A stretch of DNA of 52,425 nucleotides from Micromonospora sp. AMSO31t (GCF_008868175.1 NZ_WBKT01000023.1:1-52425); one strand, 5' to 3'; positions 7,438 through 16,595 are shown, counted from the stretch's first letter. Numbers and translations are program-made. Notes: generated by a model from the sequence alone, not told the origin.

Positions 7438-7851
7438 CTACGCCAGGCAGTGCACCCACACCACGACCTTGGACGGCCCGTGGTTGTTGCTGAACTCAAG
7501 TATCCCGAGTTCCACCCGTTGCCCGAACGAGCCCGGGGCCAGACAGGAGGGACGGACGCCGCCGTGATCCTCGCCTGCGGCGTCGGTCCAAGGAATGTCC
7601 GCCACCAGCGCCAGGCCCTCGCCGTCGCGATCCCCACCGTCGGCAGTGAAGCCAATCGCCGTGCCGTCGGAGTTCACCCCGGTCACCGTTCCCGGGATGA
7701 CGGCTGGCGCGCCTTTGTCGCGAGCCACCCCCCAGGCCACCGCACTGCCAACCGATGCGCTCGCAACAATCATGATGAGCAACACCCAGATAGGGACCCG
7801 CAGCGACCGTGACAGTCCCGGCGGCAGGCGAAGCGGTGCAGGTGTCGTCAT
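7438..7851 (-). CDS. Small membrane-anchored or exported hypothetical protein
   Basis: Encodes 137 residues. One N-terminal hydrophobic segment (about 18-42, VPIWVLLIMIVASASVGSAV) is followed by an extracytoplasmic domain of about 95 residues with two cysteines (RPSCLAPG and VWVHCLA), consistent with a disulphide. No clear ribosome site precedes ATG 7851, but TAGACT lies on the minus strand at 7863-7858, six bases from the start, which fits a leaderless promoter. The gene converges with 6809-7195. Similar short proteins occur in Micromonosporaceae; function unknown. Confidence 0.7.
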   Translation of the reverse strand: MTTPAPLRLPPGLSRSLRVPIWVLLIMIVASASVGSAVAWGVARDKGAPAVIPGTVTGVNSDGTAIGFTADGGDRDGEGLALVADIPWTDAAGEDHGGVRPSCLAPGSFGQRVELGILEFSNNHGPSKVVVWVHCLA

Positions 7852-8231
7852 CGCCGCAGTCTAGTGACCAATCAAGGTTCCCAATGGCCGTCATAAGAGC
7901 GCTCACGAAGATCATCCGGCACAGATCCGGCACTACCGCCTAGTGGAAGGCAATGTGAAACGTCGAGAGGCGCCGAGGGTCGCCGACCCAGTTCACAGCG
8001 CGGATCTATCCGGTTCCTCCGCACCGGCCGCAGGTTAGGGGTTCAAGCCCCAGCTGACTGGGAGCCGTGCCCGATCCGTGCCCGATACAGCGGTCAATAT
8101 AGGTCAGGGGAGGATCGCCGCAGCACTTGGCCGTCGCGTCCGTGCTCTTGTAACCAGGCGGGACCACGCAAGTGGGTCGCGACTCAACCCGATTCCCAAG
8201 CTGAGGGTAAGCGCTGCCTACGATGATGTCC
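7852..8231. other. 380-base intergenic region with recombination-like repeats
   Basis: No coding region is supported. It holds the promoter of the leftward gene at 7858-7863, a degenerate tRNA T-arm-like sequence and a tandem 11-bp repeat (annotated separately), and TACGAT at 8219-8224, which fits the -10 of the next rightward gene. Confidence 0.5.
8037..8086 (+). repeat. T-arm-like sequence followed by a perfect tandem 11-bp repeat CCGTGCCCGAT
   Basis: AGGGGTTCAAGCCCCAG (8037-8053) resembles a tRNA T-arm with one loop base missing. CCGTGCCCGAT occurs at 8065-8075 and again at 8076-8086 without a gap. Short direct repeats of this kind next to tRNA-derived sequence are typical of arm-type binding sites of tyrosine integrases. 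This may be a relic attachment region of another or an older element. No tRNA gene can be folded here. Confidence 0.4.
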
Positions 8232-8570
8232 GTGCCTCATTGGTCTGAGACTGCGCGCGTCGCCGAGGAACGGGGCGACTGGGACCGAGCCATCGCGGTG
8301 CTCGGTGTTGTTGCGGAGTGCTACAGCACCGACCACGAGCGGCATAACGCACACCTGTGGCACCTGGATCTGCTTGCTCGCGCCGGCCGTCACGTTGAGC
8401 TTGCGGCTCTCGCTCAATGTGATGCGCATGCCCGCAGGCGGTTGAACCGGCTGCTCTACGAGGGAGGCCGGTTGGAGGATCTGAGACAGCGAGCGCGATC
8501 CGGAGATAGCGGAGCGCAGTACCTCCTCGGACGTCTAGCCGGAGATCGGGATAGTTCGGGTGCCGAGTAG
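8232..8570 (+). CDS. Short TPR-like helical hypothetical protein
   Basis: Encodes 112 residues if translated from GTG at 8232; ATGs at 8223 and 8226 are also in frame. I prefer 8232 because TACGAT (8219-8224) lies exactly 7 bases upstream, the leaderless arrangement seen elsewhere in this window, and because no ribosome site precedes any start. The sequence is nearly all helical with TPR-like signatures (AEERGDWDRAIAVLGVVAEC, LWHLDLLARAGRHVELAALA). I recognise this as a common but uncharacterised small actinomycete protein often carried on mobile DNA. It is the last gene before the attachment half-site. Confidence 0.72.
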   Translation: MPHWSETARVAEERGDWDRAIAVLGVVAECYSTDHERHNAHLWHLDLLARAGRHVELAALAQCDAHARRRLNRLLYEGGRLEDLRQRARSGDSGAQYLLGRLAGDRDSSGAE

Positions 8571-8689
8571 GTGGGTGACTAGCTGGGTGACGACGGGCAC
8601 GAGCAGCGGCGGACGTCCACGGACTTTGGCGGATGGTTATTGCAGCCAGATGCCCTCGGGGATGCAGGTCAGCGAGCCTTGTTGGTTGC

Positions 8690-8731
8690 CTGGGGGTCAA
8701 GGGGTCGTCGGTTCGAATCCGGCCGTCCCGA
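8690..8731 (+). other. Attachment half-site: displaced 3' half of tRNA-Pro(GGG)
   Basis: Reading left to right: anticodon loop CTGGGGG (8690-8696, anticodon GGG), 3' anticodon stem TCAAG (8697-8701), variable loop GGGTC, T-stem GTCGG, T-loop TTCGAAT, T-stem CCGGC, acceptor strand CGTCCCG (8724-8730) and discriminator A (8731). The bases before the loop do not supply the CTTGA stem or a CGGGACG acceptor strand, so this is not a whole gene. It marks the end of the integrated element. The remainder of the surrounding gap (8571-8689 and 8775-9034) holds no supported gene. Confidence 0.75.
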
Positions 8732-8742
8732 CGCAGGTCAGA

Positions 8743-8774
8743 GGCCATTCGGGATTCTCCGGATGGCCTTTTCT
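8743..8774 (+). terminator. Intrinsic terminator of the original tRNA-Pro
   Basis: GGCCATTCGG (8743-8752) pairs with CCGGATGGCC (8759-8768) through a 6-base loop, one G-T wobble, followed by TTTTCT. It sits 12 bases after the tRNA 3' end, as expected for the chromosomal tRNA terminator left at this junction. Confidence 0.75.
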
Positions 8775-9034
8775 GATCTTGCACGGGGTTCATTGATCAA
8801 GGCGCTCGGCACGGCGCGGGCCGGGGGCGCGGCAAACGGCTCCCTGCGGAGCCGGCGCGGTCACTGCGAGGTCCGGGGCTGCTCCGCTCGCCGTCGGATG
8901 GCAAGCTCGTGTCCCGTGATCGATGATTTCGCCGAGGACTATCCGCACGGCCGGCTCAGGTCCATACGTCAGGCGCTGATCTGGAAGCTCGGTGGGGCCG
9001 CCGTGAGAAATCCGGGTCTCGTGGAGGTTCGCCC

Positions 9035-10138
9035 GTGAGGGCGGTCATCGTCGCGGCCGCCGTCGCGTTCATCATCTCCCTGTTCGGTACGCCGCTGGCG
9101 GTTCGCGTCTTCACCGCGCTCAAGGCCGGCCAGCCGATCCGATCCATCGGGCTCGCCAGCAACCAGGGCAAGAAGGGCACGCCCACGATGGGCGGTGTCG
9201 TCTTCATCGTGGCGACCGTCTTCGCCTACGTCGCCGGGCATCTCGCCCTGACCACCCTGCCCGAGCGGCAGATCGCGCAGGAGGGGCCGACCATGACGGC
9301 CCTGGTGCTGCTCGGGCTGTTCGTCTTCTGCGGCGCGGTCGGCTTCTTCGACGACTTCCTCAAGGTGCGCCGGCGCAACTCCGACGGACTGTCCGCCAAA
9401 GGCAAGCTGCTCGGCCAGGCGATCGTCGGCGGCGGGTTCGCCGTCGCCGCGCTCTACGTGCCGAGCACCAACGGCCAGACCGTGGCCAGCGAGCACATCT
9501 CGCTCATCCGCGACATCAGCTGGCTGGACGTCGGCAAGGTCGGCGCGGTCATGGTCTTCGTCTTCGTGATCATGGCGATGTCGAACGGCGTGAACCTCAC
9601 CGACGGCCTCGACGGCCTGGCCACCGGCGCGTCGATCCTGGTGCTCGGCGCGTACGCGCTGATCGGCTTCTGGCAGTACCGGCACTGGTGCGCCGACGAC
9701 GCGTACGCCCGCGCGAACGACTACTGCTACCAGGTTCGGGATCCCCTGGAGATCGCCATGATCGCGGCGGCGGCGGCCGCCGCCTGCGTGGGCTTCCTGT
9801 GGTGGAACACGTCCCCGGCGCGGATCTTCATGGGTGACGTGGGTTCGCTCGGGCTCGGCGGCCTGATCGGCGGGCTCGCGGTGACAACCCGCACCACGCT
9901 GCTTTCGATCATGATCGGCGGGCTCTTCGTCATCATCACGACGACCTGGGTGATCCAGATCGTCTCGTACCGGACCACCGGCAGACGTGTCTTCCGGATG
10001 GTGCCGTTGCACCACCACTTCGAGTTGGCCGGCTGGAGCGAGGTCAATATCGTGGTCCGGTTCTGGATCGTGGCCGGTGTCTGCATGGCGGTCGGCCTGG
10101 GCCTGTTCTACTCGGACTTCTTGGCGGTCGTTGGATAG
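9035..10138 (+). CDS. mraY: Phospho-N-acetylmuramoyl-pentapeptide transferase (MraY), stand-alone copy
   Basis: Encodes 367 residues from GTG at 9035 with GTGGAGG upstream. MraY transfers phospho-MurNAc-pentapeptide from UDP to undecaprenyl phosphate, making lipid I at the cytoplasmic membrane. About ten hydrophobic segments are visible. Catalytic signatures are intact: [12 protein letters not shown] (about 108-119), [13 protein letters not shown] (about 188-200), [14 protein letters not shown] (about 264-277) and PLHHHFE (about 325). In most bacteria mraY lies in the dcw cluster between murF and murD; here no murein or division gene is adjacent, so this is probably a second copy. An extra copy could serve a developmental stage or give tolerance to MraY-directed antibiotics; this is inference, and I cannot see whether a dcw copy exists elsewhere. 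Confidence 0.9.
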   Translation: MRAVIVAAAVAFIISLFGTPLAVRVFTALKAGQPIRSIGLASNQGKKGTPTMGGVVFIVATVFAYVAGHLALTTLPERQIAQEGPTMTALVLLGLFVFCGAVGFFDDFLKVRRRNSDGLSAKGKLLGQAIVGGGFAVAALYVPSTNGQTVASEHISLIRDISWLDVGKVGAVMVFVFVIMAMSNGVNLTDGLDGLATGASILVLGAYALIGFWQYRHWCADDAYARANDYCYQVRDPLEIAMIAAAAAAACVGFLWWNTSPARIFMGDVGSLGLGGLIGGLAVTTRTTLLSIMIGGLFVIITTTWVIQIVSYRTTGRRVFRMVPLHHHFELAGWSEVNIVVRFWIVAGVCMAVGLGLFYSDFLAVVG

Positions 10139-10319
10139 AGCCACGCGACAAGCCTGTGTCGTGCCACCGACGGTGATCCGCGCGCGCCGGCGCTGCGGAC
10201 GTATGGCAGACCGGGGCTGATTCTCAGATCATCCTCAAGAAATCCCGCTCCGTGGGCCGTTGGCGGCACTGCTGGGGTGTGCTGTCGCCACCGCGTCATC
10301 CCCCTGTTCTGGAGCTTCC

Positions 10320-13260
10320 ATGAGAGACAGACGGACGACCATCTTCTCCGTCCTGCTCGCCGCGACCCTCGCGGCGACATTTGCGCCCACGCCCCACGCG
10401 TCCGCGGCCGGCCTCGGCGAGAAGCGCTTCGAGCCGAGTGTCACCTACGACCTGTCGGTGACCGACGCCGAGCGCGACGCGATCCACGCGGAAGTCGAGG
10501 CGTTGGCTGGACGCGTCGGCAGCGCGCGGGCGGGGGACGGCACCTACGACCCGCTCACACTGGTCGGGGCGATGCTGGACGGGTCGAGCTACGACTCCAT
10601 CTCCCGAGGCGGCACGGCCGCGACGGCGTACCCCTTCCCGGTCAGCAACACTAAGCCAACCAGAACGAGTACGACCGCAAGGTCGCCAAGCTCGCCTGGG
10701 TGGTCAAGCTGGCCACCGACCTGGGTTTCCCGGTGGTCGTCCAACGCCAGCCCGACAAGTACGTCTACGCGGAGATCGGTGACCCGGACGCCCCGGAGAT
10801 GGTCATGGCGTTGAGCCACCTCGACTCGCCGACGGCTTCCGTTTCGCCGGCCCAGCTGGCGCGCTGGCGGGACGCGGACGGCAACCTCGGCACTCCTGGT
10901 GCGTACCACTCGCCCTATGTCCAGCACGGCTGGGTCTACGGCGCGGGCATTCAGGACGACAGCGGCCCGACGCTGGCGACGCTGCTCGCGGCCAAGGCGC
11001 TGCTCAAGGCGGGGCTGCCCCTCGATCGACGCATCCGCATCGTCATGGGCAGCTACGAAGACGGCGGTCCCGGCACGCCCTCGACGACGAACACCGCCAC
11101 CTTCCAGTCCATCCCGTACAACTCGAACCCGAGCTTCTACGACAACTGGGCCTACAAGAACCTCAACCGGGAAGAGATCCCGATCGCGGCCTACACCTCG
11201 GACTCGCGGTTCCCGGTCATCGTCGGCAACTCCGGATCGGTGACCCCGTCGGTGTCGATGAGCTTGTCCGCAGACAGCACCAAGGCCTTCCGGCTGACGG
11301 CTGCCACCGCTGGCGTCACCCTGCGCGAAGGCGACCCGACGCTCAAGGACATCGCCTACGGCAGCACCCACGCAGATCGCCTCAGGGCCACTTTCACCCT
11401 CGACGTGGCGGGGGCCGGCTCCGCCGAGCGCGACCGGTTCGTGTCGGCGATCACCGCCGCCGCGACCACGAAAGGTTGGCTCCCGGCTGCTCCCCGCACC
11501 ACGCCCAAGGTGCGGACCACGATCACCGGCGACTCGCTCATGCTGGAGATCAACACCGATCTGGCGATGGAGATGCCCACTCCGCAGTACGGCAAGAACG
11601 CCGTCGTGTGGGGAATGTTCCTGCTCTCCCAGGGGCTCGGCGCAGTGGGAAGCACGACTGCCGACATGCAATTGAAGAAGGCCGCCGACGGCATCGCCGA
11701 CCTGTTCTTCCGCGACGGTGTCGAAGGCGAGGCCTATCTCGGCAAGTACATGGGCATCCCGGCGAGCCTGTTGCGCAACCCGAGCAACGGCACGCCGAAC
11801 CTGACCTTCGCCCTCATGGGCGGCATCAATTCGGAGACCCCGACGAGCTTCTACACGGACGCCTCCGGCAGCCTCAGCATGCCGATGTTCGTGCGCAGCA
11901 TGCACGTCACCGCGGCTGACTCCGGCCAGGCCACGGCGGCGGGTCACGGCCGCTTTCCAGGCGAAGGGGTTCACCATCGGCAACCTCGGCTCGCCCGTCG
12001 GCGCCGGGTTGTACGTCACCCACGACAACCCACTGACGGCTCTTCAGTTCGGGAGCTACCGAGCCTCGATCGACCGCAACCCGGGGGAGTTCGCGGATCC
12101 GTATTCCCTCCGGGACGTGGTCTATCCGCAGGGCACGACCGGTGGCACCCTGGCCAGCAGCTTCCGCAACAAGATGACCGCCTTCGGCGCCGTCATCCCG
12201 GGTAACGAGCGCTGGTGGCACACGGCCAACGAGCGGATGAAGGTCGACTCGGCCGTGCAGATGACCAAGATCATGGCCGACGGCATGCTGGAGATGGCCC
12301 GGTACTCCGGGCCCGCCGGCGCCAAGCTCATGTGGGCAGACATCCCGGGGCTGAACGCCGATCGGGCGGACCTCGACCTGCTCGACGTCACGATCGGCAC
12401 CTACAAGGACGCGTCGGCAGCTGTCGGCACGAGCCAGCTGGGCAGCCAGGCCCTGCTCGGCGCCACCTCGTTCAACATCCCGATGTGGAACGGGCGCGGC
12501 AACTCGACCCCGACGGCATCGGCTTTCGCACTGGGGCACGCCCCGGGAGGGGTCTACCTTCCGCTGACCGACCCCGAGTACCAGAACTCCACGTACGTGG
12601 CGCCAATGCGTCTCGAGTTCAAGGTGGAGCGCCCCGACCACATGTCGGACGCGGCCTGGGCGAAGTTCGTCGCCGGCGGCTACGGCGACTTCCAGTTCAA
12701 CATTCTCGTCGACGACAAGGTGGTGCCGCTGGCCGTTCCTGCGGGGCAGAGCACGGACAAGTACTTCTCCTCGCGCATCTCGGCCAACAACCCCGACGCC
12801 ATCTACCTGTCGGTCAACCTCGCGGTCAGCGATGCACCGTACACCGGGGTGAAGGCCATGCTCGCGGACTCCAAGACGGACCTGTACACGGTCAATCCGA
12901 CGTACCTGGCCTCGAACCCGGATCCGTTCCCCGGGCGCGGGGCCGTCGTACAGCGGGGGCTTCTTCGTGTTCGGTGACGGGCAGAAGAACGCGGAGTTCT
13001 CTTCACCCGACGCGGTCTACGTGACAGTCGCCAACGCGGTCGTCGATGCGAAGCTGTCGGCCGTGGTGAAGAAGCTGAAGGGCAACACGAACGGGTTGAC
13101 CATCGCGGTGAAGCAGACGCATGTCGACGGCAGCGAGTCGCCGGTGACGGCCACGTTCACCATCAACAACAACGCTGCGGGCACCTACACCGTCGGCGAT
13201 TACCAGGTGTACGTCGAAACCAAGGGCAACACCCAGGTGCGGTCGATCTCCATCGTGTGA
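10320..13260 (+). pseudogene. Secreted M20-family (Sapep-like) dipeptidase, broken by three frameshifts
   Basis: Read across three frame changes the gene encodes about 980 residues. ATG 10320 gives a signal peptide (positive start, hydrophobic stretch, then SAAG). Metal-site motifs follow: MALSHLDSP, then GAGIQDDSGPTLATLLAAKA and RIVMGSYEDGG, where the Glu matches the M20 catalytic base. The Asp/Gly-rich dimerisation-type middle and a C-terminal beta-rich domain ending in RSISIV complete it. Frameshift 1 (about 10654, one base missing) leaves SNTK before NQNEYDRKV. Frameshift 2 (about 11937-11943, one extra base in a G-rich run) and frameshift 3 (about 12937-12943, one extra G) restore homologous-looking sequence. 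Three lesions suggest a pseudogene, but two lie in G-runs and could be sequencing errors. Confidence 0.8.
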
Positions 13261-13264
13261 CCCG

Positions 13265-13309
13265 CAACGGAGTGGAGCCATGGCCATCGGTGGTGGTTCC
13301 ACTCCGTTG
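13265..13309. terminator. Bidirectional hairpin between converging genes
   Basis: CAACGGAGTGGA (13265-13276) is exactly complementary to TCCACTCCGTTG (13298-13309), with a 21-base loop. It starts 4 bases after the dipeptidase stop and precedes the end of the leftward gene at 13363, so it could end transcription from both sides. There is no T-run. Confidence 0.6.
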
Positions 13310-13362
13310 TGCGCCATTCGGGAGCATCCGGACGACCTATTCCGATCGTCGCCGCGTGGGCC

Positions 13363-14403
13363 TCAGTCGACCGTGCGACAGGCGGCGTCGATGCGGTGGA
13401 CCGGGCGGACCCGCCGTCCCAGTCCCTCCAGCAGCGAGTCCTCGACGTGGAAGTCGCGCACGCGCAGCTGCCGGCGGGGCAGTTCCTCCTCGCTCGGGCA
13501 GAGCACCTGAGCCCGGACCTGGCCGATCGGCACGTACCGGACACCGCCGCGCTCCTGGAGCAGCACCATGTTCACGTCGTCCACGGTGACCACGTGGCCC
13601 CGAACATCCTCGGTGACGCCGGGCGACGACTCGACCGTGGTGACGGTCAGGGGCAGCACCGGCGTGCTGATCACCGGAAGGGCGGCCCAGACGAGCATGG
13701 CGAGCACCGCCGCCTCGGTGATCGAGGCGAGCGGCCGGATCACCGCCGCCGGCAGCGGGCCGGTGACGAACAGGGCCAGGACCAGGGGTACGACGAGCAG
13801 CACCACGGCGAGCAGCTCCCGCTGCTGCCAGGCGTCCAGCAGGGTGGGCCCGAGCAGCCAGAGGTACCCGGCGAAGCCGGCACCGAGGAGCAGGAGGCGG
13901 GGCGTCGGTTGCTCGTGCAGCCGTTCCGGGCTGAGCTGGAAGGCGGCCACGAAAGCCGGGACCAGCAGCGGCAGGTAGAGCAGTGGCCACGTGGCCAGGG
14001 CGAGCAGGAAGCTCGCCAGCACGAACCAGGCGGGGGTGATGTCCACCCACCTGGCGAAGACCGGACGGCGCACGCCGGGCGGCATCCGTTCCACGCTGAC
14101 CCGCAGCACCGCTCCGAGCGCGAAGACCGCGACCAGCCCGGTGGAGAGCAGCCGCGCGGCCGTGGTGAGGAAGCCGGCGAGCAGGTTCACCGTGCCCACG
14201 TTGGCGACCAGCAGCAGGGTGGTCTGGAGTTCGCCGCCGGCCTCGACGCCGAGGCGCAGCACGGAGAAGACCGCCGGGACGCCGACCACGGCCGTCCAGA
14301 ACGACTGGCTGGCCCGGGCCCGGCGTTCGGCCGGGTCGTGGACGGGTGCGGCCTGCGGGGTGTGCGCGGCGGCGTCCGGAGCGGTGGCCACCGGCGCCGT
14401 CAT
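13363..14403 (-). CDS. Polytopic membrane protein coupled to a solute-binding lipoprotein
   Basis: Encodes 346 residues. ATG at 14403 forms an ATGA overlap with the stop of the upstream lipoprotein gene, so I prefer it over an upstream extension that lies inside that gene. After a hydrophilic N-terminus of about 35 residues come seven or eight hydrophobic segments (for example FWTAVVGVPAVFSVLRLGV, AWFVLASFLLALATWPLLYL, LLAVVLLVVPLVLALFVTGP). The last 90 residues are soluble and follow VLPLTVTTVE. It has no permease EAA loop and no ATPase partner, so it is not an ordinary ABC permease. Coupling to a binding lipoprotein suggests a sensing or signalling complex at the membrane; function unknown. 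Confidence 0.75.
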   Translation of the reverse strand: MTAPVATAPDAAAHTPQAAPVHDPAERRARASQSFWTAVVGVPAVFSVLRLGVEAGGELQTTLLLVANVGTVNLLAGFLTTAARLLSTGLVAVFALGAVLRVSVERMPPGVRRPVFARWVDITPAWFVLASFLLALATWPLLYLPLLVPAFVAAFQLSPERLHEQPTPRLLLLGAGFAGYLWLLGPTLLDAWQQRELLAVVLLVVPLVLALFVTGPLPAAVIRPLASITEAAVLAMLVWAALPVISTPVLPLTVTTVESSPGVTEDVRGHVVTVDDVNMVLLQERGGVRYVPIGQVRAQVLCPSEEELPRRQLRVRDFHVEDSLLEGLGRRVRPVHRIDAACRTVD

Positions 14404-15341
14404 CGCCGGGGCGCCTTGTCGTCGAAGTCGACCAACTTCGGCACGTCCAGCGGCTGCGGCTGCGACTTGTCCGCCTTCAGCCACGGCCCGAGCGTCCGGT
14501 TGTAGGCCGTGAGCCAGGGGCTGCTGATTCCGTTGCGCCCCTCCAGGTAGCTCTTCTGCAGGAAGAAGGCCACCAGGTCGCGCAGCGCCGGATCGCCGAT
14601 CGGTACGCCGACACCGAGCAGCTCGCTGGTGCCGAACGGCATGTCGACGAGCTCGAATTCGGTGGGGTACTGGGAGAGGAAGCCGGCGAGGATCGTCTCG
14701 TCGGAGCTGACCGCCTCGTAGCGGCCCTCCCGCATGCCTTTGACGCAGTCACCGACCTCCTTGACCACATAGGCTTTGACCTGGTGTCTCTCCAGTTCCG
14801 TCTCCGTGGTGGAGCCGCCGCTGGTGCAGATCCGGTAGCCCGGCTTGCGCAGGTCCTCGATGGTGCGGATGTGGTCCCGCAGCCGCTTCGGGACCAGCAC
14901 CTCCTGCGTGGTGACGAAGTACGGCCCGGCGAAGCTGACCAGCTTCTTGCGCTCCTCGGTGATGGAGAAGCTGGAGACGATCAGGTCGACGGTGCCGCCC
15001 TGGAGGGCGGGGATCCGGTCTTCGGTGGCCAGCGGCACCCACTGGATGCGCTGGTCGCCCGCGAAGCCGAGCGACGCGGCGACGTAGCGGGCGATCTCGA
15101 CGTCGAAGCCGGTGTGGATGCCGTTGCGCAGTTCGCCCATCAACGGCTCGGTCGTCGCCACCCCGATCTTGATCTTCGACTGGCCGTCGATGTGCGACTC
15201 GCGCAGCTTGTCGAGGACCGATGGCAGCGGGGGCTCCCGGCGGTTGTCGCAGCCGGCCGCGGCCGCGAGAGTCATGGTCAGCGCCACTGCCAGCGTGGTG
15301 GCGAGGGCGCGAAGCCGGTGCCGGGGCGGAACCTCGTGCAT
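14400..15341 (-). CDS. Extracellular solute-binding lipoprotein (family 3, amino-acid type)
   Basis: Encodes 313 residues. A Sec signal with lipobox LAAAAGC puts the lipidated Cys near residue 31. The mature part has the SBP_bac_3 pattern: KIKIGVATTEPLMGELRNG, FDVEIARYVAASLGF, VDLIVSSFSITEERKKLVSFA, and a second-lobe motif CVKGMREGRYEAVSSDE. The family binds glutamate, glutamine or other polar amino acids outside the membrane, usually for ABC import or for kinase signalling. No ABC permease or ATPase is nearby; instead it is translationally coupled to a membrane protein. In Actinobacteria, GlnX/GlnH pairs use such lipoproteins to signal to PknG, so a sensing role is possible here but unproven. 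Confidence 0.85.
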   Translation of the reverse strand: MHEVPPRHRLRALATTLAVALTMTLAAAAGCDNRREPPLPSVLDKLRESHIDGQSKIKIGVATTEPLMGELRNGIHTGFDVEIARYVAASLGFAGDQRIQWVPLATEDRIPALQGGTVDLIVSSFSITEERKKLVSFAGPYFVTTQEVLVPKRLRDHIRTIEDLRKPGYRICTSGGSTTETELERHQVKAYVVKEVGDCVKGMREGRYEAVSSDETILAGFLSQYPTEFELVDMPFGTSELLGVGVPIGDPALRDLVAFFLQKSYLEGRNGISSPWLTAYNRTLGPWLKADKSQPQPLDVPKLVDFDDKAPRR

Positions 15342-15435
15342 GGGCGACCTCGCTCCTGCAGACGACGGACGGACACCCAGGGTAGCGGCCGATGCACAAT
15401 GCGCTACGCGCCGCTGCCGGTGCCGGCTCGCCCGG

Positions 15436-15750
15436 TCAGCTACGGTGCTGACACGGCACGCAGTAGCGGGCTGAGGGCAGGATCTCCAGCCGGGGCGTCG
15501 GGATGTCCTGGCCGCAGCCCTCGCAGACCCCGTAGTCGCCGTCGGACATCCGCTTCAGCGCCCGGGCGGTGTCGGCGATGCCCTGCTGGGCCGCCTCGAT
15601 CAGCCGGCGCAGGGTGTCCGGGTCGTGGCCGCCGTGGTCACGCTGCCGGGACTGCAGCGTGAGTTCCGTGAGCTGGTCGGTGTGCTCCCCGAACTGGCGT
15701 TCCAGCAGCTCGCGCAGCGTCTCGGTGCGGTCGTGGAGAGTGTCTGTCAT
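15436..15750 (-). CDS. TraR/DksA-family C4 zinc-finger protein
   Basis: Encodes 104 residues. An N-terminal helical hairpin (about 1-70) precedes a zinc finger CEGC-x17-CVPC near the C-terminus. DksA/TraR proteins insert the coiled coil into the RNA polymerase secondary channel and modulate transcription, often with ppGpp. Length is that of the short actinomycete type. Note that the DxxDxA signature at the tip of E. coli DksA is only partly matched (IADTARALKRMSDGDYGVC). It is preceded by AAAGGACC and follows the actin-fold gene in the same direction with a 33-base gap. Confidence 0.85.
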   Translation of the reverse strand: MTDTLHDRTETLRELLERQFGEHTDQLTELTLQSRQRDHGGHDPDTLRRLIEAAQQGIADTARALKRMSDGDYGVCEGCGQDIPTPRLEILPSARYCVPCQHRS

Positions 15751-15782
15751 GGTCGGTGGTCCTTTCTGGAAGTGGGCCGGGC

Positions 15783-16595
15783 TCAGTCGCTCGCGGGGTG
15801 CCGGGTCGCCGCGACGGCGGCCATGCCGGCGCCGGTGAGCGCGGCGGTGCGGGGTGACGCGGCGCGGTGCACGGTCGCGCCCAGCGTGGCGACCAGCCGA
15901 GCGGTCAGGTCGGGTCGGGTCGCTCCGTCGCCGACCACGATCACGCCTCGGGCCAGGGCGGCGCGGGCCAGCGGACGCACCGCCGGCTCCTGCCGCAGCT
16001 CGCGGACCAGCCTGGTCGTCGTGTCGGCGAGCATGGCGGCGGTGATCGCGTGGTTCAGGTCGCGGGTGCCGACGTCGGCGCGCCGGGCGGCGACCACCCG
16101 ACCGTGCTCCAGCACAGCCACCTCGGTGAGCTGGGCGCCGATGTCGGCGAGCAGCAGGGTGCCGGCGGCGGCGCCGGCGCCGATGGCGCCCGCGCGCACG
16201 CTGTCGACGAAGAGCAGCCGGGACGGCGCGAGCACCGCGTTGAGCACGAGGCGTGTCGCTTCCTCGTCGGCCGCGGTGGCGAGTACCGGACGGCAGGCCA
16301 CGACGAGCGCCCCCACCGGCACCGGGATGCGGTGGTCCCGCAGGAGCCGCCGCAGTTCGGTGGCGCAGGCCGGGCCGTCGACGATCCGTCCGCGCCGGAT
16401 GACCGGTGCCCGCAGGCCCTGGCCGACCGGGACGCTCAACACCCCGCCGGGTCCCCGCCAGATCCGCAGTTGGGCGCTGCCGAGGTCGACGGCGATCGGC
16501 TCGGGCCGGACGGACGCCACCGGGCGGGTGTGGGACCGTCCGACCAGCATCGCGGTGCGCGCCGAGAGGGGAACGGAAGTGGCGTTGCCGGACAT
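15783..16595 (-). CDS. MreB/Hsp70-like actin-fold protein
   Basis: Encodes 270 residues. ATG at 16595 follows AGGAGA at good spacing. The phosphate-1 strand PIAVDLGSAQLRIWRG (about 33-48), the phosphate-2 strand GTLLLADIGAQLTEVAVLEH (about 140-160) and an adenosine-type motif VIVVGDGATRPDL (about 225) are all in actin-fold order. MreB forms filaments that guide lateral wall synthesis. This protein is shorter than typical MreB (about 340 residues) and no mreC/mreD follows, so it is a divergent paralog; annotation pipelines often call it rod shape-determining protein. A structural role is inferred from the fold alone. Confidence 0.75.
   Translation of the reverse strand: MSGNATSVPLSARTAMLVGRSHTRPVASVRPEPIAVDLGSAQLRIWRGPGGVLSVPVGQGLRAPVIRRGRIVDGPACATELRRLLRDHRIPVPVGALVVACRPVLATAADEEATRLVLNAVLAPSRLLFVDSVRAGAIGAGAAAGTLLLADIGAQLTEVAVLEHGRVVAARRADVGTRDLNHAITAAMLADTTTRLVRELRQEPAVRPLARAALARGVIVVGDGATRPDLTARLVATLGATVHRAASPRTAALTGAGMAAVAATRHPASD

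Larger units (their letters stand above)
1..8731. mobile_element. Right part of an actinomycete integrative element (AICE-like), ending in a tRNA-Pro(GGG) half-site
   Basis: The segment carries a pSAM2-type replication initiator joined to an excisionase, an upstream set of small HTH regulators, a divergent regulatory pair and cargo of uneven base composition. It ends at the 3' half of a tRNA-Pro(GGG) gene (8690-8731) that lacks the matching 5' half. AICEs integrate by a tyrosine recombinase into the 3' end of a tRNA gene; one junction keeps the whole tRNA and the other keeps only the displaced 3' part. The excisionase lies at the left edge, so the integrase and the intact tRNA junction are expected just beyond base 1. 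No TraB/FtsK transfer gene, Spd gene or integrase is visible, so the element may be degraded. The left boundary is outside the window. Confidence 0.7.

Noticed and set aside
8031..8060. Complete tRNA gene
   Set aside because: Only a T-arm-like piece with a 6-base loop is present; no acceptor or anticodon stems can be formed.
8640..9038. Open frame containing GRRFESGRPD
   Set aside because: This peptide pattern is the usual false translation of a tRNA T-arm; the DNA is the tRNA-Pro half-site.
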